Both the position numbers and the translations under genes were made by a program. A stretch of 64,000 nt of DNA from Bacillus cereus group sp. RP43 (lineage in GTDB: Bacteria; Bacillota; Bacilli; Bacillales; Bacillaceae_G). The stretch is taken from assembly GCF_040459645.1 (NCBI RefSeq), contig NZ_JARVHQ010000001.1, forward strand, positions 4,650,001-4,714,000, read 5' to 3'. Positions 17,996-27,513 of the stretch are shown piece after piece (position 1 is the first letter of the stretch; each line of letters begins with the position of its first letter). Under the pieces are notes generated by a model, which worked only from the letters and a program-made list of their open reading frames with translations, was not told the origin of the DNA and ran no database searches.

Positions 17996-18028
17996 ACAAA
18001 AAGTCTAATCCAACATTTGGATTAGACT
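17996..18028 (-). terminator. Terminator of pflA
   Basis: AGTCTAATCCAA (18002-18013) and TTGGATTAGACT (18017-18028) form a 12-bp stem. On the minus strand it is followed by TTTTTG. Confidence 0.85.
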
Positions 18029-18753
18029 GCTTTTAAAATATATTTCGCATGCTCCACATTTTCTTCTGTCGGTGGATTCACATCCGCAAGTGGATACTTA
18101 TGTCCAAGTGCCTCCCATTTATAAACACCGAGTTTATGATATGGCAACACTTCCACTTTCTTAACATTAGATAGACTTTGAATAAAGCTTGATAGTTTTT
18201 GCAGATCCTCTTCACCATCGGTAACACCGGGAACCAATACATGTCTTACCCAAATTGGCTTCTTTTTATCCGATAAATAACGAGCAAATTGTAAAATGTG
18301 TTCATTTGGTTTCCCTGTTAATTTACGATGTTTCTTTGAATCAATATGCTTCAAATCCAATAAAACTAAATCTGTATAATCCATTAAAATGTCTAGCTTA
18401 TTTTGGAATTCTGGTTCTTCAGAATAACAACCACCAGAAGAATCGATTGTTGTATGGATACCAGCTTCTTTGCACTTTTTAAACAACTCAATTAAGAAGT
18501 CTAGTTGTAATAGTGGCTCTCCACCGCTAACTGTTATACCGCCTCCAGAAGCCTCAATAAATGGAAGGTAACATGTCACATCCTGCATCACTTCTTCAAC
18601 TGTTATTTCTTTACCTTTACCGATTTCCCACGTATCAGCATTATGACAATATTGACAACGTAATAAACATCCTTGTGTAAATATGACATAACGAATCCCT
18701 GGGCCATCAACAGTACCACAAGACTCTACAGAATGTATTCTTCCTTTTACCAT
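18022..18753 (-). CDS. pflA: Pyruvate formate-lyase-activating enzyme
   Basis: This 243-residue radical SAM protein carries the cluster motif CLLRCQYC (C-x3-C-x2-C) near residue 30, the SAM-binding [13 protein letters not shown], and a TIM-barrel core through [12 protein letters not shown]. It generates the glycyl radical on PflB. It lies directly downstream of pflB. The start ATG 18753 follows GGAGGAAG. Confidence 0.95.
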   Translation of the reverse strand: MVKGRIHSVESCGTVDGPGIRYVIFTQGCLLRCQYCHNADTWEIGKGKEITVEEVMQDVTCYLPFIEASGGGITVSGGEPLLQLDFLIELFKKCKEAGIHTTIDSSGGCYSEEPEFQNKLDILMDYTDLVLLDLKHIDSKKHRKLTGKPNEHILQFARYLSDKKKPIWVRHVLVPGVTDGEEDLQKLSSFIQSLSNVKKVEVLPYHKLGVYKWEALGHKYPLADVNPPTEENVEHAKYILKAV

Positions 18754-18780
18754 GTTACTTCCTCCTTTATTGAAACAGCC

Positions 18781-18810
18781 TCCCTCCGCTATATATTAAA
18801 AGCGGAGGGA
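18781..18810 (-). repeat. pflB-pflA intergenic hairpin
   Basis: TCCCTCCGCT and AGCGGAGGGA pair perfectly (10 bp). On the coding strand no T run follows, so it is more likely an mRNA processing/stability element or partial attenuator that sets the pflB:pflA ratio than a full terminator. Confidence 0.6.
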
Positions 18811-18822
18811 CACTTTTTTCAC

Positions 18823-21072
18823 TTACATGCTTTCATGCATTGTACGGTTAATTACATCAATTTGTTGTTCGCGAGTTAATTTAATAAAGTTAACAGCGTA
18901 ACCAGATACACGAATTGTTAATTGTGGATATTTTTCAGGGTGCTCCATTGCATCCATTAATGTTTCACGGTTAAATACGTTAATATTTAAGTGGTGTCCT
19001 TCTTTTATTGCATATCCATCAAGCATAGATACTAAGTTGCGTACTTGTACATCATCTTCTTTACCAAGTGCTTTCGGAATAATAGAGAATGTATTTGAAA
19101 TACCATCTTGTGCATCTTCATATGGTAATTTAGCTACAGATAATAATGAAGCTAATGCACCTTTTGTATCACGTCCATGCATTGGGTTTGCGCCCGGTGC
19201 AAATGGTTCTCCAGTACGACGTCCATCTGGAGTGTTACCAGTTTTCTTACCGTATACAACGTTAGATGTGATTGTTAAGATTGACATTGTATGAACAGAA
19301 TTACGGTATGTTTTATGTTTGCGAATCTTGTTCATAAATGTTTTCACAAGATTTACTGCGATTTCATCTACACGATCATCATTGTTACCGTATTTAGGGA
19401 AATCCCCCTCAATTTCGAAATCAACTGCAATACCATTTTCATCACGAATTGGTTTTACTTTTGCGTATTTAATTGCACTTAAAGAGTCTGCTACTACAGA
19501 TAATCCAGCGATACCTGTTGCCATTGTACGAAGAACATTTGTATCATGAAGTGCCATTTCAATACGTTCATAGCTATATTTATCGTGCATATAGTGAATT
19601 ACATTTAATGTATTTAAGTATAGACCAGCTAACCATTCCATTGTCATATCGAATTTACGCATAACTTCTTCATAATCTAATACTTCAGAAGTAATTGGTG
19701 CGTATTCAGGACCAACTTGTGCTTTTGACTTTTCATCTTTACCACCGTTAACCGCATATAGTAATGCTTTCGCTAAGTTTGCACGTGCTCCGAAGAACTG
19801 CATTTGTTTACCAATTCTCATTGCTGATACACAACAAGCAATACCGTAGTCATCACCGTAGTCAGGACGCATAATGTCATCATTTTCGTATTGAATTGCT
19901 GATGTTTTAATAGACATTTTTGCACAGTAGTTTTTAAAGTTCTCTGGTAATTGTTTAGACCAAAGAACTGTTAAGTTTGGTTCTGGTGCTGGTCCTAAAT
20001 TATCTAATGTATGCAAGAATCGGAATGAGTTTTTTGTTACTAACGGACGACCGTCTAACGCCATACCACCGATAGATTCAGTTACCCAAGTTGGATCTCC
20101 AGAGAATAGTTCATTGTAATCAGGTGTTCTTGCAAATTTCACAAGACGTAATTTCATAATGAAATGGTCCACAATTTCTTGTGCTGCTTCTTCTGTTAAA
20201 GTACCATTTGCTAAATCTCTTTCAATGTAAACATCTAGGAATGTAGATGTACGTCCAAGACTCATTGCTGCCCCGTTTTGTTCTTTAATTGCTGCAAGAT
20301 AAGCAAAGTATAACCATTGGAAAGCCTCTTGTGCATTTGTAGCTGGCTTAGAAATATCGAATCCATGAGAAGCAGCCATCTGTTTTAACTCTTGAAGTGC
20401 ACGCATTTGCTCAGATAATTCTTCGCGTAAACGCATTGTATCTTCGCTCATTACACCACCAGTTAAATTAAAATCAGCTTTTTTCGCTTCAATTAAACGA
20501 TCTATACCGTATAATGCTACGCGGCGATAGTCACCGATAATACGTCCACGTCCATATGCATCTGGAAGACCAGTAATAACACCTGATTTACGAGCCGCTT
20601 TCATTTCTGGTGTGTATGCATCAAATACACCTTGATTATGAGTTTTACGCCAATCTCTGAAAATACTGCTAAGTTCTTTATCCATTTCATATCCATACGC
20701 TTCACAAGCTTGTTCCGCCATACGAATACCACCATATGGTTGTAAAGAACGTTTAAATGGTTTATCAGTTTGGAAACCGACCACTTTTTCAATATCTTTA
20801 TTTAAATATCCTGGTTCATGTGATGTAATAGAAGAAACAATTTTTGTATCCATATCAAGAACGCCACCGTTTTCACGTTCCTTTGTTGTTAAATCCATTA
20901 CTTGATCCCAAAGTTTTTTCGTGTCTTCAGTTGCTTCTGCTAAGAAAGAGTCTTCTCCCTCGTAAACGTTTACATTATTTAAAATGAAATCGCGAACATC
21001 AATCTCTGCTTTCCATTTTTCACCTTTAAAGTTTTCCCACGCGTTTTTTACATTTTCTAATACTTGAGTCAT
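18823..21072 (-). CDS. pflB: Formate acetyltransferase (pyruvate formate-lyase)
   Basis: This 749-residue glycyl-radical enzyme converts pyruvate and CoA to acetyl-CoA and formate in anaerobic growth. The adjacent active-site cysteines are in [14 protein letters not shown], and the radical glycine is in RVSGYAVNF near the C-terminus. The start [12 protein letters not shown] at ATG 21072 has GGAGGAGATTAGG just upstream; an ATG five codons earlier lies inside that ribosome binding site and is rejected. It forms an operon with pflA. A Rex-like operator is suggested at 21183-21200. Confidence 0.96.
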   Translation of the reverse strand: MTQVLENVKNAWENFKGEKWKAEIDVRDFILNNVNVYEGEDSFLAEATEDTKKLWDQVMDLTTKERENGGVLDMDTKIVSSITSHEPGYLNKDIEKVVGFQTDKPFKRSLQPYGGIRMAEQACEAYGYEMDKELSSIFRDWRKTHNQGVFDAYTPEMKAARKSGVITGLPDAYGRGRIIGDYRRVALYGIDRLIEAKKADFNLTGGVMSEDTMRLREELSEQMRALQELKQMAASHGFDISKPATNAQEAFQWLYFAYLAAIKEQNGAAMSLGRTSTFLDVYIERDLANGTLTEEAAQEIVDHFIMKLRLVKFARTPDYNELFSGDPTWVTESIGGMALDGRPLVTKNSFRFLHTLDNLGPAPEPNLTVLWSKQLPENFKNYCAKMSIKTSAIQYENDDIMRPDYGDDYGIACCVSAMRIGKQMQFFGARANLAKALLYAVNGGKDEKSKAQVGPEYAPITSEVLDYEEVMRKFDMTMEWLAGLYLNTLNVIHYMHDKYSYERIEMALHDTNVLRTMATGIAGLSVVADSLSAIKYAKVKPIRDENGIAVDFEIEGDFPKYGNNDDRVDEIAVNLVKTFMNKIRKHKTYRNSVHTMSILTITSNVVYGKKTGNTPDGRRTGEPFAPGANPMHGRDTKGALASLLSVAKLPYEDAQDGISNTFSIIPKALGKEDDVQVRNLVSMLDGYAIKEGHHLNINVFNRETLMDAMEHPEKYPQLTIRVSGYAVNFIKLTREQQIDVINRTMHESM

Positions 21073-21182
21073 CCTAATCTCCTCCATTTTTGATTAGTAC
21101 AGGACTACGTTTTTTTATATAACAGCTTACACACTTAGAATACTACTTTTTTTCGAAAGTGGACGAAATAGTTGTGACATGT

Positions 21183-21200
21183 TTGTGAAATGTTGAGCAA
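21183..21200. promoter_or_regulatory. Possible Rex-type half-palindrome upstream of pflB
   Basis: TTGTGAAATGTTGAGCAA carries a full left arm (TTGTGAA) and a partial right arm (CAA) of the Rex consensus TTGTGAA-N4-TTCACAA, ~110 bp upstream of pflB. A second TTGTGACA lies at 21172-21179. Redox control of pfl is expected from biology; the match itself is imperfect. Confidence 0.35.
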
Positions 21201-21374
21201 ACTACTATACTCGTAGTGTTAACTTCGTTTAAAAGCCTTTATAATTAACCCTTTCTTTAATTGTATTTTTTTGGTATTCTTATATACGAGTCTATTTTGT
21301 AATATAAGAACGATACCCATTGTAGAGCTGTAATACTCTTATCTCCTAATCTGTTATAATTTTTATAACAGAGC

Positions 21375-21408
21375 AAAAAAGTGTACATATGTTGTACACT
21401 TTTTTTGT
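21375..21408. terminator. Terminator after the GT2 operon
   Basis: AAGTGTACA and TGTACACTT around TATGT, with A and T tracts on both sides. It ends the minus-strand glycan operon and could also work on the plus strand. Confidence 0.85.
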
Positions 21409-21413
21409 TAACA

Positions 21414-22958
21414 CTATAAAACATCTCTTTTTCTATTTCCATCATAAAATCCACCACGACTACCCTTTAATGCAATTAATTGCTCTAATCCTTCTATATG
21501 ATCACCAATAATTCGAAGGACAGCTGGAGGATGACCTATTTTCGCAAAATGTTCACTGGGCCGAATACGGTTCATCTTATCAACATCGATACGACTTACA
21601 CAAGCGATTTCAAAACCTGAAAGTACAGCTTTAACTTGTGCTACACAAGGTGACAATAATGATTTATACCCTATTTCCTTCAAACAAGTACGACTAAACG
21701 CATTAGGTACAGCAATAAGAGAGCCTACTCCTAAATCTTTTCTATCACAAGCTAAATTTAATGCATATTTAAATGCTGTTACAAGATGAAGTGGTATTCT
21801 CAAATCTAAATAATGATTTAAATCATTTAATGCGACATCCGTTCCATCTGCAATAGCTTTTGCAAAGGGATATAGCTCACTAGCTGGAATAACAAAATCA
21901 CCATCTATAAATAACACAATTTCTTCTTTTGCAAAATAAGTTCCAAGCGAACGCCCCACATCGTTTCCAAGTGCTTCTTTATACACAATTGTTGTTGCTC
22001 CCTTGTCTTTTGCAATTGTTGCCGTTTTATCGGACGAACCATTTACAACAACGATGATTTCCAATGGTTCAATTTTGCGAAGCTCTTCTATAACGTTTCC
22101 AATTGTTTTCTCTTCATCTTGTACAGGAATAATTACCGATAATTGCTTTCCTCTATACAACTTAGATGTAACGCCCCATCCTTGATAAAAATCTTCAAAA
22201 TTTAGAGTATGATAGACACTCTCTCTTTTCCTATTTCCATCATAATATCCTCCGCGCTCATCGCTGCCTATTATCCGCTCTGCTACAGCTTCTATATGAT
22301 CACCTATCATTCGTTTTTCAGATTGAGAAAGATCCGTGCCATATGCAGCATGCTCAAATGGACGAAATTTATTCGGCGTAATAACGTCAATTGCACAATG
22401 ACGACTAATTCTCCATTTACTTTGTGCTAGGCGTAGATGAGCCACAATAGGATTAACAAAACATTCGTATCCAATACATTGCACAACTTCCTTCGTCAGC
22501 GCATGTGGTACAGATAGTAAAGAATCAATTTTTAATTTTTCACGCTCTAACATTGCATTTAATATTTGGCGCCATACTGTAATAGAATGTGGTTTTTGTT
22601 TCTTTAAAAATAATGCGTCTAAATTATTTAAAACTACATCAGCCTGATCATATAAAATTGGATTAAGAAATAATTGCAATTGTGAAGTTCGAATAGCAAA
22701 ATCACCATCTACAAACAGTAATACATCACCTATCGCATGTTTTGCGCCAACTGCGCGGCCAACATCGTTACCAAGTGACTCTTTATGCTGGATTACTGTA
22801 CAGCCTAAGCTCTCAGCAATCCCTTCTGTACCATCATTACAACCATTTGCTACTACAATAATCTCTACTGGGTTTAATGCTTTTACCGATTGAACCACGT
22901 CTGAAATCGTATCTACTTCATTACATACGGGAATAATAACTGATAACGACTTACCCAT
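21414..22958 (-). CDS. Tandem-domain GT2 glycosyltransferase (distal copy)
   Basis: This ~514-residue cytoplasmic protein has two GT2/GT-A domains in one chain. The first (residues ~1-250) begins LSVIIPVCNEVDTISDVV and has the metal motif DGD (LLFVDGDFAI). The second (~280-514) begins LSVIIPVQDEEKTIGNVI and has LFIDGDFVI. Each half ends with a related segment: IGDHIEAV...RGGYYDGNRKRES and IGDHIEGL...RGGFYDGNRKRD. There are no membrane segments. It is the last gene of the six-gene operon; the start ATG 22958 overlaps the upstream stop (AATGGGTAA), and GTG 22970 is an alternative. It is paralogous to the 25147-26694 gene. Donor and acceptor are unknown. Confidence 0.85.
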   Translation of the reverse strand: MGKSLSVIIPVCNEVDTISDVVQSVKALNPVEIIVVANGCNDGTEGIAESLGCTVIQHKESLGNDVGRAVGAKHAIGDVLLFVDGDFAIRTSQLQLFLNPILYDQADVVLNNLDALFLKKQKPHSITVWRQILNAMLEREKLKIDSLLSVPHALTKEVVQCIGYECFVNPIVAHLRLAQSKWRISRHCAIDVITPNKFRPFEHAAYGTDLSQSEKRMIGDHIEAVAERIIGSDERGGYYDGNRKRESVYHTLNFEDFYQGWGVTSKLYRGKQLSVIIPVQDEEKTIGNVIEELRKIEPLEIIVVVNGSSDKTATIAKDKGATTIVYKEALGNDVGRSLGTYFAKEEIVLFIDGDFVIPASELYPFAKAIADGTDVALNDLNHYLDLRIPLHLVTAFKYALNLACDRKDLGVGSLIAVPNAFSRTCLKEIGYKSLLSPCVAQVKAVLSGFEIACVSRIDVDKMNRIRPSEHFAKIGHPPAVLRIIGDHIEGLEQLIALKGSRGGFYDGNRKRDVL

Positions 22959-23916
22959 TGTTTTCTTCACGAAACCACTTAATAGTTTCTTTCAATCCTT
23001 GTTCCCACGTTACTTTCGCTTGAAACTGAACAAGCTCTCTTAATTTCGTTACATCTGGTTTTCGATTTGGAATTTCTTCAAATCCATGTGGATATACTTC
23101 CTCAAATGGAACGTGCACAATTTTGGAAACAGACTTCGTTAATTTTTTTATATCTTCCGCTACTTCCCTTATATTTTTTTCATTCTCAGAACCTATATTA
23201 ATAATTTCACCATTTACCTTCTCATCCATTGCACGAATTGTTGCCTCGACTGCATCACTTACATACGTAAAGCAACGTGTCTGCTCTCCATCTCCATACA
23301 CGAGAATATCATCACCTTGCAAAGCCGCACGGATAAATCGTGGGATTACCCCTGCATACGGACCATCTTTCGCTCTTGGACCATAAATATTAAAATAACG
23401 AACAATCGTTACAGGTAAGCCTTCTAATGCGTATCCTAAACATAATGTCTCTTCTAACGTTTTACAAACTGCATAACTCCAGCGTATTTTAGAAGTTGCC
23501 CCGTATAATCGATCTCCTTCTTCAGAGAAAGGTGGCTTGCCCTTACCATATACTTCTGAAGTAGACGCAAAGACTACTTTTTTCTTACCTTTTAATGCTG
23601 CTTGTAAAATATTTCTCGTTCCATCGAAATTTGTTTCAATAAGCTCTACACTTTTTTCCATTGTAGTTTTGACTCCCAAAATTGCAGCTAAATGAAACAC
23701 CACATCATGTTGATTTACTAATTCATAAATTGAACTTTTATCTAAAACGCTTATTGGAATAACCCGGAGCTCTTTCATTAACTCATTATGATATTTATTT
23801 TTTCCTTTATAGAAGTTATCAACAATAGTAACTTCATAACCTCTTTTCACCAACTCTTCAGCTAAATGTGATCCAATAAATCCTGCTCCACCTGTAATTA
23901 AACATTTTTTACTCAT
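22951..23916 (-). CDS. NAD-dependent nucleotide-sugar epimerase/dehydratase
   Basis: This 321-residue extended SDR has the N-terminal [10 protein letters not shown] dinucleotide loop and FHLAAILGV. The catalytic Y-x3-K is [10 protein letters not shown] near residue 150, followed by [23 protein letters not shown], as in UDP-glucose/UDP-glucuronate 4-epimerases and UDP-glucuronate decarboxylases. It most likely modifies the UDP-uronic acid made by the neighbouring dehydrogenase. It overlaps the dehydrogenase stop by 4 bases, showing translational coupling. Confidence 0.88.
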   Translation of the reverse strand: MSKKCLITGGAGFIGSHLAEELVKRGYEVTIVDNFYKGKNKYHNELMKELRVIPISVLDKSSIYELVNQHDVVFHLAAILGVKTTMEKSVELIETNFDGTRNILQAALKGKKKVVFASTSEVYGKGKPPFSEEGDRLYGATSKIRWSYAVCKTLEETLCLGYALEGLPVTIVRYFNIYGPRAKDGPYAGVIPRFIRAALQGDDILVYGDGEQTRCFTYVSDAVEATIRAMDEKVNGEIINIGSENEKNIREVAEDIKKLTKSVSKIVHVPFEEVYPHGFEEIPNRKPDVTKLRELVQFQAKVTWEQGLKETIKWFREENNG

Positions 23917-25157
23917 ACACTCACCTTCTTTATAATTCCACGTGTATCTATTAATCGCTCAATCCCTTTAAAAAGATTCCAATCGATACTAGAGTGATCC
24001 GTTACAATTAAAATACAATCTGCTTGTTTAATTCTTTGTTCATCTAATGGAACAGATTGATATAGTGTATCTCCAATTTCCACTGTAGAAATATACGGAT
24101 CATGATATGCTATCTTGTATCCTTCTTTTATTAATAATTGAATAATTGGCAACGCTGGTGATTCTCTCAAATCATTTACATCTTTCTTATACGCAACCCC
24201 TACAATTAAAACCGTTGCGGGTGCTTGCACCATACCTTTTACTTTCCCAATTATTTTCTCTGGCATTTCTTCATTAATTACATGGGCCGCCTCAATTAAT
24301 TGACTAATTGCTCCATTCTTTTTTATTCTCCATTGAAAATATAAAGGGTCTACTGGAATACAATGCCCTCCTATCCCTGGGCCTGGCCAATATGGGGTAA
24401 ACCCAAATGGTTTTGTAGATGCAGCTTCAAGCGCCTCATAAAAATCAATTCCTAAACTTTCACAAAGTATATTTAACTCATTTACTAATGAAATATTAAC
24501 TAAGCGCTGAATATTTTCAAATAGCTTACACATCTCTGCTACTTTCGGGGAGCTAACTGGAACAACTACATCAAATATAGTGCTATACAAATCCTGTATT
24601 TTTTGTTTACACTGCTCGGTTTGTCCACTAATAACTTTTGGAATTGTTTCGACTGAATACTGACTATTTGCTGGGTCAATTCGCTCTGGTGAATAGCCAA
24701 TATAATAATCTTCTCCGACCTTTTTGCCTGTTTGAGAAATAATCGGAATGATAACTTCCTCCAGTGTACCTGGATATGTGGAGCTTTCAAAAATGAAGGT
24801 TTGTCCTTTTTGAAGGTTTTGTTGTATATAATGGGAGGCTGAAATGAGGGCACTTAAATCTGGTTCTTTCTGCTCATTAATTGGGGTTGGCACGGTCACA
24901 ATGACATAATCGCTATGCTTAAAATCCGCAACACCTTTATCTGGTGTATTCACTATTAATTTTCTCTCGTTCAATAAATTTTGTAATACGTTAGAAGAAA
25001 CATCAGGAATATAACTTTCTCCTTTAATTATTGATTCTATCTTCCTAGTATCTTTATCTAATCCAAGTACAGCATATCCTCTTTCTGCAAAAAGGACCGC
25101 TAAAGGAAGGCCAACATATCCTAATCCAATAATGGTTACTTTACTACTAGCATTCAT
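23913..25157 (-). CDS. Nucleotide-sugar dehydrogenase (UDP-GlcNAc/ManNAc or UDP-Glc 6-dehydrogenase family)
   Basis: This 414-residue enzyme oxidises the C6 hydroxyl of a UDP-sugar to a uronic acid. It has the N-terminal [20 protein letters not shown] loop, the central ESSTYPGT, and the catalytic Cys in [14 protein letters not shown] around residue 264. The C-terminal UDP-binding domain has [16 protein letters not shown]. The [12 protein letters not shown] form and length favour the WecC/WbpA (N-acetyl sugar) group over plain UDP-glucose dehydrogenases. It overlaps the upstream GT gene by 11 bases. Confidence 0.88.
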   Translation of the reverse strand: MNASSKVTIIGLGYVGLPLAVLFAERGYAVLGLDKDTRKIESIIKGESYIPDVSSNVLQNLLNERKLIVNTPDKGVADFKHSDYVIVTVPTPINEQKEPDLSALISASHYIQQNLQKGQTFIFESSTYPGTLEEVIIPIISQTGKKVGEDYYIGYSPERIDPANSQYSVETIPKVISGQTEQCKQKIQDLYSTIFDVVVPVSSPKVAEMCKLFENIQRLVNISLVNELNILCESLGIDFYEALEAASTKPFGFTPYWPGPGIGGHCIPVDPLYFQWRIKKNGAISQLIEAAHVINEEMPEKIIGKVKGMVQAPATVLIVGVAYKKDVNDLRESPALPIIQLLIKEGYKIAYHDPYISTVEIGDTLYQSVPLDEQRIKQADCILIVTDHSSIDWNLFKGIERLIDTRGIIKKVSV

Positions 25158-26694
25158 CTATATTCTCTTCTTCCCTTCTCAATTGTAGTATTATATCTCT
25201 ATCCCTTTCTCCGTCTGTAAAACTCCCGCGCCCATTTGTATGTTTTAATAAATAAGCAATCGCCTCAAGCTGATCTCCGAAAATACGATCAAATGCAGGA
25301 ATTCGTCCGTTTACAAACCCGTGTTGTTCTGGACGTATACGGTTCGGTTTTATAACATCAACAAAATCTATTGCTCTTATAGAAAAATTAGCTAAAATAG
25401 CTTTCATTTGAGCTAACGGTGGAATAACGAGGGCCTCGTATCCAATCTTCTCTATTACTTTTTTATGCATAGCATGTGGCACTGCCGTTAATGAGTTGTT
25501 CCATAAATCTGGTCGTTTTGCTACCAAATTCACGAAATATTTCCCCATACTAATTGGATCTGCCGGGTGAAACATATCTAACAAACATTGCAAGTCATTT
25601 AACGCCACATCATTTCCGTCTTCAATAGCATGCAAAAATGGAACTAGATTTCGCGCTTCAATCACAAAATCACCATCTACAAATAAATAAATATCAGCCG
25701 TAGCATGCATGGCTCCTATTGCTCTTGCCACATTGTGCCCAAATGCTTTTGAAAATTCAAGGACAATAACATTCTCTAGTTTTGCTTGTTTAATTGTCTC
25801 TACATCCGCTCCATTCGCAACAACTATAATTTCATCTACTCCTGCTTTTTTCACTTCTTGTATGACAGATCTTATAGTCATTCTTTCTTCTGATACTGGT
25901 ATAATCGCACTGTATTTCGCTTTTTTCCTTTGTAATAAAACTGGTTTATACTTCCCTATAAACTCTCTATCCCTGTTTCCCTCCGAAAAACCGCCGCGTT
26001 TACCATATGTTTCGATTACGTATTGCAAAGCACGCAAATGATCACCTATAATACGACTAGTCGCTTTCGGATAAGGAGAACCAGGTGATGTACCAGTATG
26101 CACAGGACGAACCTTATTCGTGTGAATTACATCGACCGAAGCCATATCGGCAATATCTACTCCTCTAGACACCGCCATTACTTGAAATAGTGCTGGATCT
26201 GCTAAATTCCACCACCCAAGATTCTCAATAACATCCCGATTCATCGCATGTGGAATTGCGATTAAAGAACCAACAACAAGCTCTTTTTTATTCAAGTAAC
26301 GATTCAACATGAATTTTCCAACTGTCGTATAATGTGGTCTCATCTTTAAATAAACAGACCATGTTAAATTATTCACAACAATTTGATGCCCCTGCTGAAT
26401 TCCTTTCACGAAACGTTGTAGCTCTTTACTCTCAATAACGATGTCACCATCTAAAAACAATACAATTTCGCCTTTTGCTTCCCTAGCTCCAATTGCCCTT
26501 CCTACATCATTGCCAAGAGAATGTTTATAATAAATTACATGGCAACTATGCTGTAATGCGACTTCCTTCGTTCCATCTGTTGATCCATTATCTACTACAA
26601 TAATTTCATACGGCTCGAGCTTCTCCACTTCTACTAAAACTTGTGATAAAGTACTTGCTTCATTATGCGCTGGAATAACAACTGATATTCTCAT
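25147..26694 (-). CDS. Tandem-domain GT2 glycosyltransferase (proximal copy)
   Basis: 515 residues with two GT2 domains. Half one opens [19 protein letters not shown] with LFLDGDIVI. Half two opens [18 protein letters not shown] with LFVDGDFVI. The halves end in [13 protein letters not shown] and [13 protein letters not shown]. The start MRISVVIP at 26694 is 13 bases after the upstream stop and preceded by GGAAGGG; a longer in-frame version reaching 26772 would overlap the upstream gene and add a non-conserved hydrophobic stretch. It is a paralogue of the gene at 21414-22958, with the sugar-nucleotide genes lying between them. Confidence 0.85.
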   Translation of the reverse strand: MRISVVIPAHNEASTLSQVLVEVEKLEPYEIIVVDNGSTDGTKEVALQHSCHVIYYKHSLGNDVGRAIGAREAKGEIVLFLDGDIVIESKELQRFVKGIQQGHQIVVNNLTWSVYLKMRPHYTTVGKFMLNRYLNKKELVVGSLIAIPHAMNRDVIENLGWWNLADPALFQVMAVSRGVDIADMASVDVIHTNKVRPVHTGTSPGSPYPKATSRIIGDHLRALQYVIETYGKRGGFSEGNRDREFIGKYKPVLLQRKKAKYSAIIPVSEERMTIRSVIQEVKKAGVDEIIVVANGADVETIKQAKLENVIVLEFSKAFGHNVARAIGAMHATADIYLFVDGDFVIEARNLVPFLHAIEDGNDVALNDLQCLLDMFHPADPISMGKYFVNLVAKRPDLWNNSLTAVPHAMHKKVIEKIGYEALVIPPLAQMKAILANFSIRAIDFVDVIKPNRIRPEQHGFVNGRIPAFDRIFGDQLEAIAYLLKHTNGRGSFTDGERDRDIILQLRREEENIDEC

Positions 26695-26707
26695 ACTTGT
26701 ATCACTC

Positions 26708-26902
26708 TTACCCTTCCAAGCGAACATAAGCAATAATAGGAATACGCACAAGTACATCTTCAGGTGGTCCATAAGAAGGAGATGTACGAACGCTTACTGC
26801 CCCGTCCGTAACAGATAAAAGAATACCTGCTATAATTTCAACAGCTGTCACAACTTGCACTAATTCACCAACGTGGTTACGCAATTCATCAGTAAATAAC
26901 AT
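26708..26902 (-). CDS. Small barrel-like protein (DUF2642-like)
   Basis: This 64-residue protein (MLFTDELRNHVGELVQVVTAVEIIAGILLSV... ending IIAYVRLEG) looks like a compact beta-barrel of the sort seen in DUF2642/spore-associated LSm-like proteins, with a V-G-x-x-V-x-V-x-T start and a V-x-I-P-I end. It has no catalytic motif. GGAG precedes ATG 26902. It lies between a second barrel-like gene and the GT2 gene, with 16- and 13-base gaps. The family call is from pattern only. Confidence 0.65.
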   Translation of the reverse strand: MLFTDELRNHVGELVQVVTAVEIIAGILLSVTDGAVSVRTSPSYGPPEDVLVRIPIIAYVRLEG

Positions 26903-26918
26903 ATATAAGTCTCCTTTC

Positions 26919-27320
26919 TTACACTTCTTTCATTGATATAATACTTGTAAATGGTAATAAAACTTCTGTTCCTATTCCTTCTTGCAGCGTTAAGAAATCG
27001 TCACCAACTGCTACAATAACACCTGTTAACTGTCCAACTGTCACAGTAATTTCTACGTTTTTCCCTAAATATTGCTTTGCAATTTCTTTAAAAGGTGATG
27101 TATTGCATTCTTTTAAAATGTTACAAATAATAGATTGAAATTGACTTGATTCTATAAACTCTTCCGTAGCTTGCTTAGAATGTCTTTGAATAAATCTCGC
27201 GAAGTTTTGCGAAAATAAAAGTCGTTCCACAGCAGGCAATAACTTGTCATCTAAAAAATAACCTAATTGTCTATTAAACAGTCTGGATAATTTGTGCCAA
27301 TATTTTCTGAACAGACACAT
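26919..27320 (-). CDS. First gene of GT2 operon, C-terminal LSm/DUF2642-like domain
   Basis: The 133-residue protein has a basic helical N-terminal ~85 residues (YWHKLSRLFNRQLGYF...) and a C-terminal barrel-like segment, KNVEITVTVGQLTGVIVAVGDDFLTLQEG, similar in pattern to the 64-residue neighbour. No signal peptide is evident. AGGAGGAG precedes ATG 27320. It may bring partners together or localise the glycan enzymes; no function is known. It is preceded by a palindrome at 27365-27380. Confidence 0.7.
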   Translation of the reverse strand: MCLFRKYWHKLSRLFNRQLGYFLDDKLLPAVERLLFSQNFARFIQRHSKQATEEFIESSQFQSIICNILKECNTSPFKEIAKQYLGKNVEITVTVGQLTGVIVAVGDDFLTLQEGIGTEVLLPFTSIISMKEV

Positions 27321-27364
27321 ACGCTTCTCCTCCTATTATTTTTAAAGTATAAAAAATAACATCC

Positions 27365-27380
27365 ATACATCTTAATGTAT
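27365..27380. promoter_or_regulatory. Palindrome upstream of the GT2 operon
   Basis: ATACAT-CTTA-ATGTAT, centred ~52 bp upstream of the first start codon. On the minus strand the overlapping TATACATTA resembles sporulation sigma-E/sigma-K -10 elements (CATA-N3-TA). This could be an operator or part of a promoter. Confidence 0.35.
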
Positions 27381-27484
27381 ACAAAGCGGCTTTTTTTGTG
27401 ATAGGTAAGACATACATTTTCTAGAACATATTCATTATTTTTGTATTACATTAATTAATAATCGGGGATATATTTTCTCAATAC

Positions 27485-27513
27485 AAAAAAGACTATCCAA
27501 AAGGGACAGTCTT
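27485..27513 (-). terminator. Terminator of serine hydrolase gene
   Basis: AAGACTaTCC and GGGAcAGTCTT form an imperfect stem, followed by TTTTTT on the minus strand. Confidence 0.7.
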
